Origin: Micromonospora vinacea
GTDB lineage: Bacteria > Actinomycetota > Actinomycetes > Mycobacteriales > Micromonosporaceae
Length of the DNA: 64,000 bases
NCBI RefSeq assembly: GCF_015751785.1
Contig: NZ_JADOTY010000001.1
Span: 3,534,001 to 3,598,000, forward strand
Direction: 5' to 3'
Under the pieces are notes generated by a model. The model was given only the letters and a program-made list of their open reading frames with translations, did not search any database and had not been told where the DNA came from. This document shows, piece by piece, positions 35,001-44,637 of this stretch. Numbering within the stretch: position 1 is the stretch's first letter; every line of letters starts with the position of its first letter. The position numbers and the translations under genes were made by a program.

Positions 35001-35883
35001 CCGACGATGGGACGACGAGGTGCACCAGCGGCGGCGGCTGGTGCTCGGCCCCACACACCCGTACACCCTCGTCTCGGCGGTGCGGCTCGGCAGCGACCTG
35101 CGGGAAGCCGGCGAGTACGAGCGGTCCGCCGCCCTGCTGCGCACTGTGTACGAGACGTACTGCGAGGTGCTCGGGCCGGACGACGGCCAGAGTCTCGCCG
35201 CTCAGGTCAACCTGGCGGTGTCGCTGCGCAGCTCCGGTCGGGGCAGCGAGGCCGCGCCGTTGTTCGAGACCGCCTACCGTGAGCTCGACGAACGCTTCGG
35301 TCCGGACAACCCGGACACGGTGGCGTGCCGGTCGAGTCGCGCGGCGAACCTGTTGGCCGTCGGTGACGCGGCTCGGGCGCTGACCGAGATGACAGCTGTG
35401 CGCCTGGCGTTCGAGGAGCAGCTCCGGCTCGGCCCGGAGCACCCGCACACACTGGCGACGGTGAGCAACATCTCGGCGGCGGAGCGCGCATTGGGGCGCA
35501 GGTCGGACGCGCTCGCCTCGGCGGCCCGGGCGGTCGGGGAGTTGCGCAAGGTGCTCGGCCCGGACCACCCGCACACCCTCGCCGCGGAGGTCAACCAGGC
35601 GGTGTGCCTCGCCGAGGAGGGCGACCGGGAGTCGGCGCGGGACCGGCTGCGGGAGACCGCCGGCCGGCTGGCCGCGGTGATCGGCGCGGACCACCCCGAC
35701 ACGCTGCGCTGCCTCGGCGATCTCGCCCTGGTGTCGAGGCGGGCCGGCGACGGCGCGGCCAGCGAGGACGTGGGCGACGTGGCGGACCGGCTGGCCGAGG
35801 TGATCGGTCTGGAACATCCCACGGTGCAGACCCTGCGCGAACGGCGGTTCGTGGTCCGGGTGATCGACCCACACACGATCTGA
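32014..35883 (+). CDS. fxsT: FxsT: ParA-like/NB-ARC/TPR STAND protein of the FxS system
   Basis: A 1289-residue multidomain protein. Residues 1-290 form a ParA/MinD-like NTPase with deviant Walker A K16-GGTGRT and VADWDLESPGLHRFF. Residues about 325-455 (IVLRYAPEDAIWAEWLERVL) look like a degenerate TIR. An NB-ARC domain follows with P-loop G507-MGGVGKT514, WLVVLDNAEE (Walker B-like), VLLTSRNR and LGDLPIAVAAAG. From about 890 to 1260 there are about seven 42-residue TPRs of the kinesin light chain type with repeated LGPxHPxTL. The layout is that of an NLR-like STAND sensor: repeat sensor, NTPase switch, TIR-type effector partners. Last gene of the operon. Confidence 0.92.
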   Translation: MNNDREGQVVTFYSFKGGTGRTMALANVAWILAASGRRVLVADWDLESPGLHRFFHPFLDAEAIQGTSGVIDMIRDYEWETTRVDDRPDRWMEQYARVGRHAFSLRWNFPDGGGLDFLSAGRQNSDYAVSVSGLDWDNFYNRLGGAQFFEALRADMKRQYDFTLIDSRTGLSDVADICTLHLPDTLVDCFTLSDQGIDGAARVAHSVRDRYRRRDIRVLPVPMRVDQAEKERAEAGRLLAMRRFAGLPAGMTEAERRRYWAAVEVPYRPFYAYEETLATFGDPPGSPTSLLAAFETLTGILTDGAVTALPLMDESVRERGKARFRRRTEAIDDQIVLRYAPEDAIWAEWLERVLSSAGLRVVEPTAAVGSAGTPAPRTLTVVSPAYVATPSGGLPDRDTSTGSTALAVYVADLRPLAEFPSQSSTNLVNVSATTAVERVLRLVGRPVPSSADGPAGGATRYPGTEPLIFNAPNRNARFTGREDDLARLRAQLQSGGSAVVLPVALQGMGGVGKTQVALEYVHRFKAAYDVVWWIVADPPQFVDTALADLAGRLGILVGPTLPDTVRSVLQVLGRGEPYERWLVVLDNAEELDQIEPFLPQGPGHVLLTSRNRAWGDRANPIQVDVFDRTESVAHLAQRVPTISPEEADRVAEALGDLPIAVAAAGAWLADTGTSVADYLRQIERHGPSALSVEATWDLSLNRLLERAPAAYRLLQLCSVLAPEIALELIYSDEMAAALVPFDPSVSERLVRGALVQQINRLALLKLDVQGGRVQVHRLLQAVVRDRMTDDEITAARHQVHLVLAASRPRGDVDDPTTWARLRMLWPHLEVSEALTCPDESVCQLLIDRVRYLWQRGGLDQADVFSQEVDDTWSARLGDTREETEASPLGRQLLHLRFNRANILRSLGRFDEARDLDEAVLAEQRRLLGPLHPHSLMTAGSLGGDLRALGRYAEALERDRSTYASWLQVFGEDHPRTLSAANNLAVSYRLVGDYRSARRWDDEVHQRRRLVLGPTHPYTLVSAVRLGSDLREAGEYERSAALLRTVYETYCEVLGPDDGQSLAAQVNLAVSLRSSGRGSEAAPLFETAYRELDERFGPDNPDTVACRSSRAANLLAVGDAARALTEMTAVRLAFEEQLRLGPEHPHTLATVSNISAAERALGRRSDALASAARAVGELRKVLGPDHPHTLAAEVNQAVCLAEEGDRESARDRLRETAGRLAAVIGADHPDTLRCLGDLALVSRRAGDGAASEDVGDVADRLAEVIGLEHPTVQTLRERRFVVRVIDPHTI

Positions 35884-35937
35884 CCGGGTCGTCCGGCGGG
35901 CAGGTCGTTGTCGGGCCGGTCCGGTCGGGCCGGGCGC

Positions 35938-36870
35938 TCAGAGCCGCGGGCTGGTCGCGAGGTCCGGCGTGGCCAGCCAGGTCAGGGTCTGCGGCAGGAT
36001 CTCCACCGCCCCGAAGTGCGCGGCGCCGGGCTGCACCTGCACCTCGGCGCGCGGGATCCGCGAGGCGAGCCAGTGGGAGTGCTCCACCGGGGAGAAGCGG
36101 TCCTGCTCGCCGTGCCAGAGCCGGACCTCCGCGCGGATGGCCCCCAGGTCGAACCCCCAGCCGCGCCGGATCGCCAACACGTCGTCGATCCAACCCTCGG
36201 GGCCGTGTCGCAGCGCCTCGGAGTACATGTCGGTCAGCAGTCGCCGGATCGCGACGTCGTCGACGACCCGGATGTCCTCGTCGGGCAGTTGGGGGCGGAG
36301 GAAGTCCAGCAGCGTCATCGGGTCCCGGCGGGCCTCCTCCGCGCGAACCTTCAGGTTGAGCGTGAGCTCGGCCAGGTCCTCGTCGGCCTGCCCGTAGTCC
36401 TCCACGTTCGATTCCGCCATGCCCGCGTACCAGTCCAGGTCAGGCGCGCCGGCCGGGGCGAGCCCCACCAGCACGGCGGCCCGGGTGACCCGGTCCGGCA
36501 GCAGCGCGGCGCAGGCCAGGGCATGCGGCCCGCCACCGGACCGGCCCACCACCGAGAACTGGTCGATGCCGAGGTCGTCGGCGATCGCTGCCACGTCGGC
36601 CGCGGCGTCGGCCACCCGCCGACCCTCGTGCCGGTCGGAGTCGCCGTACCCGGGTCGGTCGTAGCAGACGAGGTGCACACCGAGGCGGTAGACGACGATG
36701 CCCCGGGGCCGGGGGCCGCTGCGGCTGCCCGGGGTGCCGTGCAGCAGGAAGACCGCCGGCCCGTCCGGCGATCCCGAAGTCTCCACCGCGAGGTGCCGTC
36801 CGTCCGGGGTCGTGACGGTGCGCTGTGTCGCATCTTGTCGCGTCACGGTTGGCCTCCCGCGGGTCGTCAT
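35938..36870 (-). CDS. alpha/beta hydrolase
   Basis: Alpha/beta hydrolase fold enzyme of 310 residues. The oxyanion motif is [11 protein letters not shown], followed by [14 protein letters not shown]. The nucleophile elbow is G-R-S-G-G ([19 protein letters not shown]), the acid lies in [11 protein letters not shown] and the His in PGAAHFG, so the triad is complete. ATG 36870 is chosen because GGGGGAG lies 5-9 nt upstream, rejecting a long N-terminal reading. It is convergent with fxsT across about 55 nt. Substrate unknown. Confidence 0.82.
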   Translation of the reverse strand: MTTRGRPTVTRQDATQRTVTTPDGRHLAVETSGSPDGPAVFLLHGTPGSRSGPRPRGIVVYRLGVHLVCYDRPGYGDSDRHEGRRVADAAADVAAIADDLGIDQFSVVGRSGGGPHALACAALLPDRVTRAAVLVGLAPAGAPDLDWYAGMAESNVEDYGQADEDLAELTLNLKVRAEEARRDPMTLLDFLRPQLPDEDIRVVDDVAIRRLLTDMYSEALRHGPEGWIDDVLAIRRGWGFDLGAIRAEVRLWHGEQDRFSPVEHSHWLASRIPRAEVQVQPGAAHFGAVEILPQTLTWLATPDLATSPRL

Positions 36871-37066
36871 GTGCTCCCCCGTGAACGGAGCCGCGCATCG
36901 TCGGCGCCGAGTGCAAAGCCCCCGAAATCGCCCAGAACACATTCTTGTTGTGCAGCGTACTGCCCGTCGTGGATGCCCGCCATGGGCCAGCGGGTCAATG
37001 CCGGTGGGTTGGGCCACCCGAACGGGCCGCTACCCTGGTAGCCCGAGGGGAAGGGGCACCAAGAGG

Positions 37067-38560
37067 GTGGCTAGGACCTACAACGTCGTGACGTACGGCT
37101 GCCAGATGAACGTGCACGATTCTGAGCGGATCTCCGGCCTGCTCGAACAGGCCGGCTACGTGCGCGCCGTGCCGACCGACGACACCCCGGACATCGTCGT
37201 CTTCAACACCTGCGCGGTGCGGGAGAACGCGGACAACCGGCTCTACGGCAACCTCGGTCGCCTGCGCCCCGTGAAGGACAAGCACCCCGGGATGCAGATC
37301 GCTGTCGGCGGCTGCCTGGCCCAGAAGGACCGGGGCGACATCGTCCGCAAGGCCCCCTGGGTGGACGTGGTCTTCGGCACCCACAACATCGGCGCGCTGC
37401 CGGTGCTGCTGGAGCGGGCCCGGCACAACGCCGCCGCCGAGGTGGAGATCCTGGAGTCCCTCGACGTCTTCCCGTCCACGCTGCCCACCCGCCGCGAGTC
37501 CACCTACGCCGGTTGGGTGTCGATCTCGGTGGGGTGCAACAACACCTGCACGTTCTGCATCGTGCCGGCGCTGCGCGGCAAGGAGAAGGACCGGCGCCCC
37601 GGCGACATCCTCTCCGAGGTGCGCGCCCTGGTCGACGAGGGCGTGCTGGAGGTGACCCTGCTCGGGCAGAACGTCAACTCGTACGGCGTGGAGTTCGGCG
37701 ACCGGTACGCGTTCGGCAAGCTGCTGCGGGCCTGCGGCGACATCGACGGGCTGGAGCGCGTCCGGTTCACCAGCCCGCACCCGAAGGACTTCACCGACGA
37801 CGTGATCGCCGCGATGGCCGAGACGCCGAACGTCTGCCACTCGCTGCACATGCCGTTGCAGTCCGGCTCCGACGACGTGCTCCGGGCGATGCGCCGGTCC
37901 TACCGTTCCGAGCGCTACCTGGGGATCATCGAGAAGGTCCGCGCGGCGATGCCGGACGCGGCGATCACCACCGACATCATCGTCGGCTTCCCCGGTGAGA
38001 CCGAGGCCGACTTCCAGCGCACCCTGGACGTGGTCCGCGAGGCCCGGTTCTCCTCGGCCTTCACCTTCCAGTACTCGAAGCGGCCCGGCACCCCCGCCGC
38101 GACCATGGACGATCAGCTGCCCAAGCAGGTCGTGCAGGAGCGCTACGAGCGGTTGGTCGCTACCGTCGAGGAGATCACCTGGGCGGAGAACAAGCGCCTC
38201 GTCGGGGAGACCGTCGAGGTGCTGGTAGCGGTCGGCGAGGGCCGCAAGGACGAGCGGACCGGCCGAATGTCGGGTCGGGCCCGCGACGGTCGACTGGTGC
38301 ACTTCGCGACCGAGACCGCCGGTGGGGAGTCCCTCGCTGGGCAGATCCGGCCGGGCGACATCGTCCACACCACCATCACGTACGCGGCGCCCCACCACCT
38401 GAACGCCGACGGACCGCCGGTGGCGCACCGGCGCACCCGGGCCGGCGACGCCGCCGAGGCGGGTCGCTCCCCGCGTACCCCCGGGGTTCTGCTCGGTCTG
38501 CCGACGATCGGCGCACCGCCGGTCGCGCCTGCCCCCGTCGCTGGCTGCGCCACCCACTGA
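37067..38560 (+). CDS. miaB: tRNA-2-methylthio-N6-dimethylallyladenosine synthase MiaB
   Basis: Radical SAM methylthiotransferase that modifies A37 of tRNAs after MiaA has added the isopentenyl group; miaA is at 44634. 497 residues. The N-terminal MTTase domain carries three conserved cysteines (YGCQMN, NTCAVRE, GGCLAQ), the radical SAM motif is CNNTCTFC, and a TRAM domain follows at about residues 375-445 ([14 protein letters not shown]...GDIVHTTI). The C-terminal 55 residues are a Pro/Ala-rich extension. GTG 37067 gives [15 protein letters not shown], the usual start. Confidence 0.95.
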   Translation: MARTYNVVTYGCQMNVHDSERISGLLEQAGYVRAVPTDDTPDIVVFNTCAVRENADNRLYGNLGRLRPVKDKHPGMQIAVGGCLAQKDRGDIVRKAPWVDVVFGTHNIGALPVLLERARHNAAAEVEILESLDVFPSTLPTRRESTYAGWVSISVGCNNTCTFCIVPALRGKEKDRRPGDILSEVRALVDEGVLEVTLLGQNVNSYGVEFGDRYAFGKLLRACGDIDGLERVRFTSPHPKDFTDDVIAAMAETPNVCHSLHMPLQSGSDDVLRAMRRSYRSERYLGIIEKVRAAMPDAAITTDIIVGFPGETEADFQRTLDVVREARFSSAFTFQYSKRPGTPAATMDDQLPKQVVQERYERLVATVEEITWAENKRLVGETVEVLVAVGEGRKDERTGRMSGRARDGRLVHFATETAGGESLAGQIRPGDIVHTTITYAAPHHLNADGPPVAHRRTRAGDAAEAGRSPRTPGVLLGLPTIGAPPVAPAPVAGCATH

Positions 38561-38563
38561 CCG

Positions 38564-38598
38564 CACGGAAGGGCCCCCGGACGAGGGGCCCTTCCGTG
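38564..38598. terminator. bidirectional terminator between miaB and pectate lyase
   Basis: Perfect 14-bp stem CACGGAAGGGCCCC / GGGGCCCTTCCGTG with a 7-nt loop, 4 nt after miaB and 10 nt from the end of the convergent lyase gene. Confidence 0.85.
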
Positions 38599-38608
38599 AA
38601 GGGCTGAG

Positions 38609-39958
38609 TCAGACGGTGATCCGGCCGGCGCCGACGCCCGCCGTCACGATGGACTTGACGGTGCTCGCGGTGTCCAGCTGGTAGGAGTACGGGATGCTGG
38701 CCACGCTGCCGCCGGCCTGGCCGGTGGGCGAGTTGACGAAGTGGTTGTTGCGGGCGACCAGGCTGCCGGGCCCCGAGTCCCCCTCGCCGAGGTGGTACGG
38801 GTCGTCGACGTTCTCGAAGTAGTTGCCCTCGACGAGCACCCCGGCGTTCTCGGTGGACGCGACGCCGTAGCCGCCGTTGGCCCGGTAGTAGTTGTTGTAC
38901 ACGTGCACCGGGTTGCCGAAGCGCACCCGGGGGTTGCGCTGGTTGCTGCCGTCGAACCAGTTGTGGTGGTAGCTCACCCGCAGGTGGCCGACGTCCTGGC
39001 TGGCGTTGTCGTCGCTGTGGCCGAGCAGCATTGTCTTGTCGTGGCTGGAGACCCGGTTCCATGAGACGGTGACGAAGTCGGAGCCGCGCTTGATGTCGAC
39101 GGCGCCGTCGTACCCGTTGCTGAAGCTGTTGTGGTCGATCCAGATGTTGGTGGCCGACTCCTGCACGTTGATCGCGTCGTCGTTCCAGCTGCGGAAGGTC
39201 AGGTTGCGGATGATCACGTTGCGGTCACCGCTGACGTTGAGCCCGCAGCCGGCGATGGTCGCGCCGTAGTTGCCGAGGATGGTCTTGTTGGACCGGACCC
39301 GCAGCATGCCCGAGCAGGTGATCGTCCCGGACACCCGGATCACCGCGGCGCCTGTCGCGTTCAGCGCGCTGGTCAGCGCCGAGGCGGTGGTGACGGTGGT
39401 GGTGGCCGCGGTGCCGCCACCGGTGGTGCCCCCGTTCTGGGTGGCCCACCCGACCAGTGTCGACGGCGGCTGGGTGCTGGGCGGGGGAGTGCTCGACGGT
39501 GGCGGGGTGGTCGGCGGCGGCGTGGTCGGGGTGGTGCTGCCGGTGCAGGCGACGTTGTTCAGTGTGAAGCCGCTCGGAGCCGGGTTGCTGGAGTTGTTCC
39601 AGCTCGCGTTGAAGCCGAACGTGGCGCTGGCGTTGGTCGCCAGACTGCCGTTGTAGTCGACGTTTGTCGCGGAGACCTGGTTGACGCTCTGCGAGGCGGT
39701 GGCGCCCCACGCCTGGCTGACCTGCTGACCGGCCCCGTACAACCAGCGCAGCGTCCATCCGGAGACCGGGTCGCCGAGGTTGGTGACTGTGACGTTGCCG
39801 GTGAATCCGCCCGGCCACTGGCTGGCGACCGTGTAGGCCACCTGGCAGCCGGCGGCCGCCTGGGCGGACACGGAGGTCAGCAGCCCGGCGGTGACCAGGG
39901 TGGCGGTGGCTGCGGCGGTGGTGGCGATCAGCGTCATTCGACGCCGTCCTGTGCGCAT
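38609..39958 (-). CDS. secreted pectate lyase with N-terminal CBM2 (PL1 family)
   Basis: A 449-residue extracellular enzyme that cleaves polygalacturonate by beta-elimination. A Sec signal peptide (RRRMTLIATTAAATATLV...VSAQAAAG) is followed by a family 2 carbohydrate-binding module (about 34-135; CQVAYTVASQWPGGFTG, WTLRWLYGAGQQVSQAWGA), a Thr/Pro-rich linker (about 138-165) and a PL1-type right-handed beta-helix (about 170-449) with NIWIDHNSFS, VSYHHNWFDGSNQRNPRVRFG and its catalytic Arg. ATG 39958 follows GAAAGGAAG. A LacI-type operator lies about 150 nt upstream. Confidence 0.9.
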   Translation of the reverse strand: MRTGRRRMTLIATTAAATATLVTAGLLTSVSAQAAAGCQVAYTVASQWPGGFTGNVTVTNLGDPVSGWTLRWLYGAGQQVSQAWGATASQSVNQVSATNVDYNGSLATNASATFGFNASWNNSSNPAPSGFTLNNVACTGSTTPTTPPPTTPPPSSTPPPSTQPPSTLVGWATQNGGTTGGGTAATTTVTTASALTSALNATGAAVIRVSGTITCSGMLRVRSNKTILGNYGATIAGCGLNVSGDRNVIIRNLTFRSWNDDAINVQESATNIWIDHNSFSNGYDGAVDIKRGSDFVTVSWNRVSSHDKTMLLGHSDDNASQDVGHLRVSYHHNWFDGSNQRNPRVRFGNPVHVYNNYYRANGGYGVASTENAGVLVEGNYFENVDDPYHLGEGDSGPGSLVARNNHFVNSPTGQAGGSVASIPYSYQLDTASTVKSIVTAGVGAGRITV

Positions 39959-40105
39959 GCTGCTTCCTTTCGAGAAGGCGGACGGAGGTGTCGCGACGCC
40001 CATGCCCGTGGGCGGCGAGTCTCGGCCGGGACCAGTGGTCCTCGGGCCCGCCAGTGCAGGTTCGTGAAGGAAAGCGGCTCCCGCGCTCGCGCTCACCGAC
40101 GAAGA

Positions 40106-40119
40106 GGCAAGCGCTTTCC
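40106..40119. promoter_or_regulatory. LacI-family type operator upstream of pectate lyase
   Basis: GGCAAGCGCTTTCC contains the palindrome AAGCGCTT with GG/CC flanks, the GGAAAGCGCTTTCC type bound by LacI-family sugar regulators of glycan hydrolase genes. It lies about 148 nt upstream of the lyase start on the minus strand. No copy is evident upstream of the GH5 gene. Confidence 0.55.
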
Positions 40120-40153
40120 CGATGAAAGCATAGAAGAACCTTGATGTAAATGG

Positions 40154-40190
40154 CCGGGACGGCCGATGCGGTGCGCACCGGCCGTCCCGG
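40154..40190. terminator. terminator after GH5 gene
   Basis: An 11-bp stem CCGGGACGGCC / GGCCGTCCCGG with an internal CGGTGCGCACCG palindrome, just beyond the GH5 stop. It separates the GH5 gene from the pectate lyase promoter region. Confidence 0.65.
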
Positions 40191-40195
40191 GTGGG

Positions 40196-42157
<1,962 letters not shown>

Positions 42158-42229
42158 TGATCGCGCTAGAACATGGATGTAGTGGCATCCGGGCCGCTTC
42201 GTGGCCACTACATCCAGGTTCGAGCGTGA
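42158..42229. repeat. intergenic inverted repeat
   Basis: Core arms GGATGTAGTGGC and GCCACTACATCC with an outer, interrupted extension (GATCGCGCTAGAAC / GTTCGAGCGTGA). About 28-nt arms and a 16-nt loop. Confidence 0.6.
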
Positions 42230-42286
42230 CCTTGACGGTCCCAGGCGCCCAACACCCGCCCCGGCCGCTCGGGAACAGTGTTCGTC

Positions 42287-42370
42287 GTCAAGATCCGCGC
42301 AGTTTCAGGGATGTTGCTGTCTCTCGCGCGTCGGAGGCAGCAACATCCGGGAAGGTGCGCAGATCTTGGC
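42287..42370. repeat. long imperfect inverted repeat
   Basis: Arms of about 33 nt (start GTCAAGATCCGCGCAG, end CTGCGCAGATCTTGGC-like) including a perfect GGATGTTGCTG / CAGCAACATCC core and a loop of about 18 nt. It lies downstream of the DUF349 gene. Confidence 0.6.
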
Positions 42371-42463
42371 GCGAGGGCGCGAGGGCGCGAGGACCGAGGG
42401 GCGCGGGGCGCGGGGCGCGTGAGGTGGGGTGCGGGCGTTCGAGGGCGTGGGGGCGGACACGCG

Positions 42464-42497
42464 GGAGCCCCCGGTCCCGAGCGGGACCGGGGGCTCC
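42464..42497. terminator. terminator of the DUF349 gene
   Basis: Perfect 15-bp stem GGAGCCCCCGGTCCC / GGGACCGGGGGCTCC with a 4-nt loop, 13 nt beyond the stop of the minus-strand gene. Confidence 0.8.
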
Positions 42498-42510
42498 GGA
42501 CGTCGTCAGC

Positions 42511-43719
42511 TCAGCCGGCCTGCTCGGCGAGTTGGAGGAACTGCCGCTTGGAGGCGAGGGCCTGCTCAGCCTCCTTGATCCGGCGTGCGTCCCCGGCGCT
42601 CTGCGCCCGGGCCAGCCGGTCCTCGGCCTCCGCCACCTGCGCCCGCATCTGGGCGAGCAGCGGGTTGTCCTCCTTGGTGGTGCGGCGCCACGCCGAGTCC
42701 ATCACGTCACGGACCTTGTCGTCGATGACGCGCAGTCGGCGCTCCAGCCCGGCGGCCGCCTCGCGGGGGACCCGGCCGGCCTCGTGCCACTGGGCCTGGA
42801 TCTCGCGCAGCTTGGCCTGGGCGCCCTTGGGGTCGGCGTCGATGTCCAACGCCTCGGCCTCGGCGAGCAGGGCCTGCTTGCGCTCCAGGTTGCCGCGCTG
42901 CTCGTTGTCCCGTGCGGAGAAGACCTCGCTACGCCGGCTGAAAAACGCGTCCTGGGCACCCCGGAACCGTTCCCAGAGCTTCTGCTCGGCCTCCTTGGAG
43001 GCGCGCGGCGCGGCCTTCCACTGGGTCATCAGGTCCTTGAGCTGGTTGGCGGTGGCCGCCCAGTCGGTGGATTCCTGAAGCTTCTCCGCCTCGGCGACCA
43101 GCTCCTCCTTGACCGTCTGCGCCTGCTTGCGCTGCGAGTCCAGGGACGCGAAGTGGGCGCCGCGGCGGCGGGTGAAGCCGTCCCGCGCGGCGGCGAACCG
43201 CTTCCACAGCTCACCGTCGGCCTTCTTGTCGACCCCGCGGATGGTCTTCCACTCGTCGAGGATCTCCTTGAGGCGGTCGCCGGCGGTCTTCCACCCGGTG
43301 GATTCGGCGGCCAGCTTCTCGGCCTCCTCGACCAGCGCGGTCTTGCGGGCCAGAGCCTCACCGCGAGCGGCGTCCCGGGCGGCGCGTGCTTCGCCGGCCT
43401 TCTCCTCGGCGAGGGTCGCCAGCTTGTCCAGGCGTGCGGCCAGCGCGTCGATGTCGCCGACCACGTTGGCCTCGGGCAGCGTGGTGCGGATCCGCCGGAT
43501 CGTGCTCAACGAGTGCCCGGCGTCCGCCGCACCCGACTTGAGTCGCGCCTCGGTCAGGTCCACCTCGGTCACCAGGTCGGCGAAGCGACGTGCGAAGTGA
43601 GCCAGGCCCTCCTCCGGTGCTCCCGCCTGCCAGGATCCGACCACCCGCTCGCCCTCGGTGGTCTTGACGTACACGGTGCCGTCCGCGTCCACCCGTCCGA
43701 AGGCAGTCCAGTCGCTCAT
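42511..43719 (-). CDS. DUF349 repeat coiled-coil protein
   Basis: A 402-residue protein with at least three DUF349 repeats of about 75 residues, each built around a W-K/H segment (LKEILDEWKTIRGVDKKADGELWKRF; LKDLMTQWKAAPRASKEAEQKLWERF; LREIQAQWHEAGRVPREAAAGLERRL). It is almost wholly charged alpha-helix with no signal or membrane segment. The first 85 residues differ (DWTAFGRVDADGTVYVKTTEG) and look like a small beta domain. ATG 43719 is chosen over an upstream start for its GAGGA. Function is not established. Confidence 0.85.
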   Translation of the reverse strand: MSDWTAFGRVDADGTVYVKTTEGERVVGSWQAGAPEEGLAHFARRFADLVTEVDLTEARLKSGAADAGHSLSTIRRIRTTLPEANVVGDIDALAARLDKLATLAEEKAGEARAARDAARGEALARKTALVEEAEKLAAESTGWKTAGDRLKEILDEWKTIRGVDKKADGELWKRFAAARDGFTRRRGAHFASLDSQRKQAQTVKEELVAEAEKLQESTDWAATANQLKDLMTQWKAAPRASKEAEQKLWERFRGAQDAFFSRRSEVFSARDNEQRGNLERKQALLAEAEALDIDADPKGAQAKLREIQAQWHEAGRVPREAAAGLERRLRVIDDKVRDVMDSAWRRTTKEDNPLLAQMRAQVAEAEDRLARAQSAGDARRIKEAEQALASKRQFLQLAEQAG

Positions 43720-43920
43720 GTGCCCATCCTCGTTCTCCCGGCGTCGAGGGACTGATCCCCCGTCGCCGCCACGGCGCAGCCAAGTTGCTTCCGGCATTGT
43801 CACAGGTCCGACCCGGTCCGCGTCGAGCGCCTATCGCCGACCGTGACCATACGGTGTCCTAGGGGCCTAATGACCGGATCGGCTCGGAGACGCACCGGGG
43901 ATTCCCGCTACGGTGAACGG

Positions 43921-44637
43921 GTGCCACTGGTCGCCGCCGCAGTCTGCCCGCATCCGCCCCTGCTCGTGCCCGAGGTGGCGGGCTCCGCAGCCCCGGAGTT
44001 GGATGATCTGCGGGCGGCCTGTGACACCGCCGTACGCCGGCTGCTGGCCGCCGATCCGGACATTCTGCTGGTGCTGGGCACCGGCCCGGTGACCGGCCCG
44101 ATCCGCACCCCGGCGACCGGTTCCCTCCAGCCCTGGGGTGTCGACCTGGACGTGCCGCTGGTGCCCGGCCAGCCGGACCGGGGCGCGGTGCTGCCGTTGA
44201 GCCTGACCGTCGGCGCGTGGCTGCTGGCCCGCCACGACGCCCGGCCGCCGGTGACCGCCGTGCAGGTGGCCGCTGACGCCGGCCCGGCCGAGCTTGCCGC
44301 GCTCGCCGACGAGGTCGGCGCCGCCGGTGACCGGGTGGCGGCGCTGGTGCTCGGGGACGGGTCGGCCTGCCGGGGTGAGAAGGCACCCGGGTACGACGAC
44401 GCGCGCGCCCTCCCGTACGACCAGGCGGTTGCCGCGGCGCTGGCCGACGCGGACCTGGATGCCCTGCTCGACCTCGACCCGGTGGTGTCGACGGAGCTGA
44501 AGGCCGCCGGTCGGGCCCCCTGGCAGGTTCTCGCCGGCGCGGCCCGCGCGGCCGGTGGTGGGTGGCGCGGCGAGTTGCTGCACGACTCCGCCCCCTACGG
44601 GGTGGCCTACTTCGTGGCGTCCTGGGAGCGGATGTGA
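43921..44637 (+). CDS. class III extradiol dioxygenase-like protein
   Basis: A 238-residue protein of the LigB/MEMO-like superfamily. The early PHPPLLVPEVAG motif carries the metal-site His, and the fold is suggested by ADPDILLVLGTGP, VLPLSLTVGAWLL and ALVLGDGSACRGEKAPGY; the usual second His motif is weak. Actinobacterial members sit just upstream of miaA and dapF, as here. GTG 43921 stands 6 nt after TACGGT, with no ribosome binding site, so a leaderless mRNA is likely. The stop overlaps the miaA GTG by 4 nt. Catalytic activity is doubtful. Confidence 0.75.
   Translation: MPLVAAAVCPHPPLLVPEVAGSAAPELDDLRAACDTAVRRLLAADPDILLVLGTGPVTGPIRTPATGSLQPWGVDLDVPLVPGQPDRGAVLPLSLTVGAWLLARHDARPPVTAVQVAADAGPAELAALADEVGAAGDRVAALVLGDGSACRGEKAPGYDDARALPYDQAVAAALADADLDALLDLDPVVSTELKAAGRAPWQVLAGAARAAGGGWRGELLHDSAPYGVAYFVASWERM

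Noticed and set aside
32869..35874. 1001-codon open frame antisense to fxsT
   Set aside because: The same shadow effect; the sense strand encodes NB-ARC and TPR motifs, the antisense reading is low complexity.
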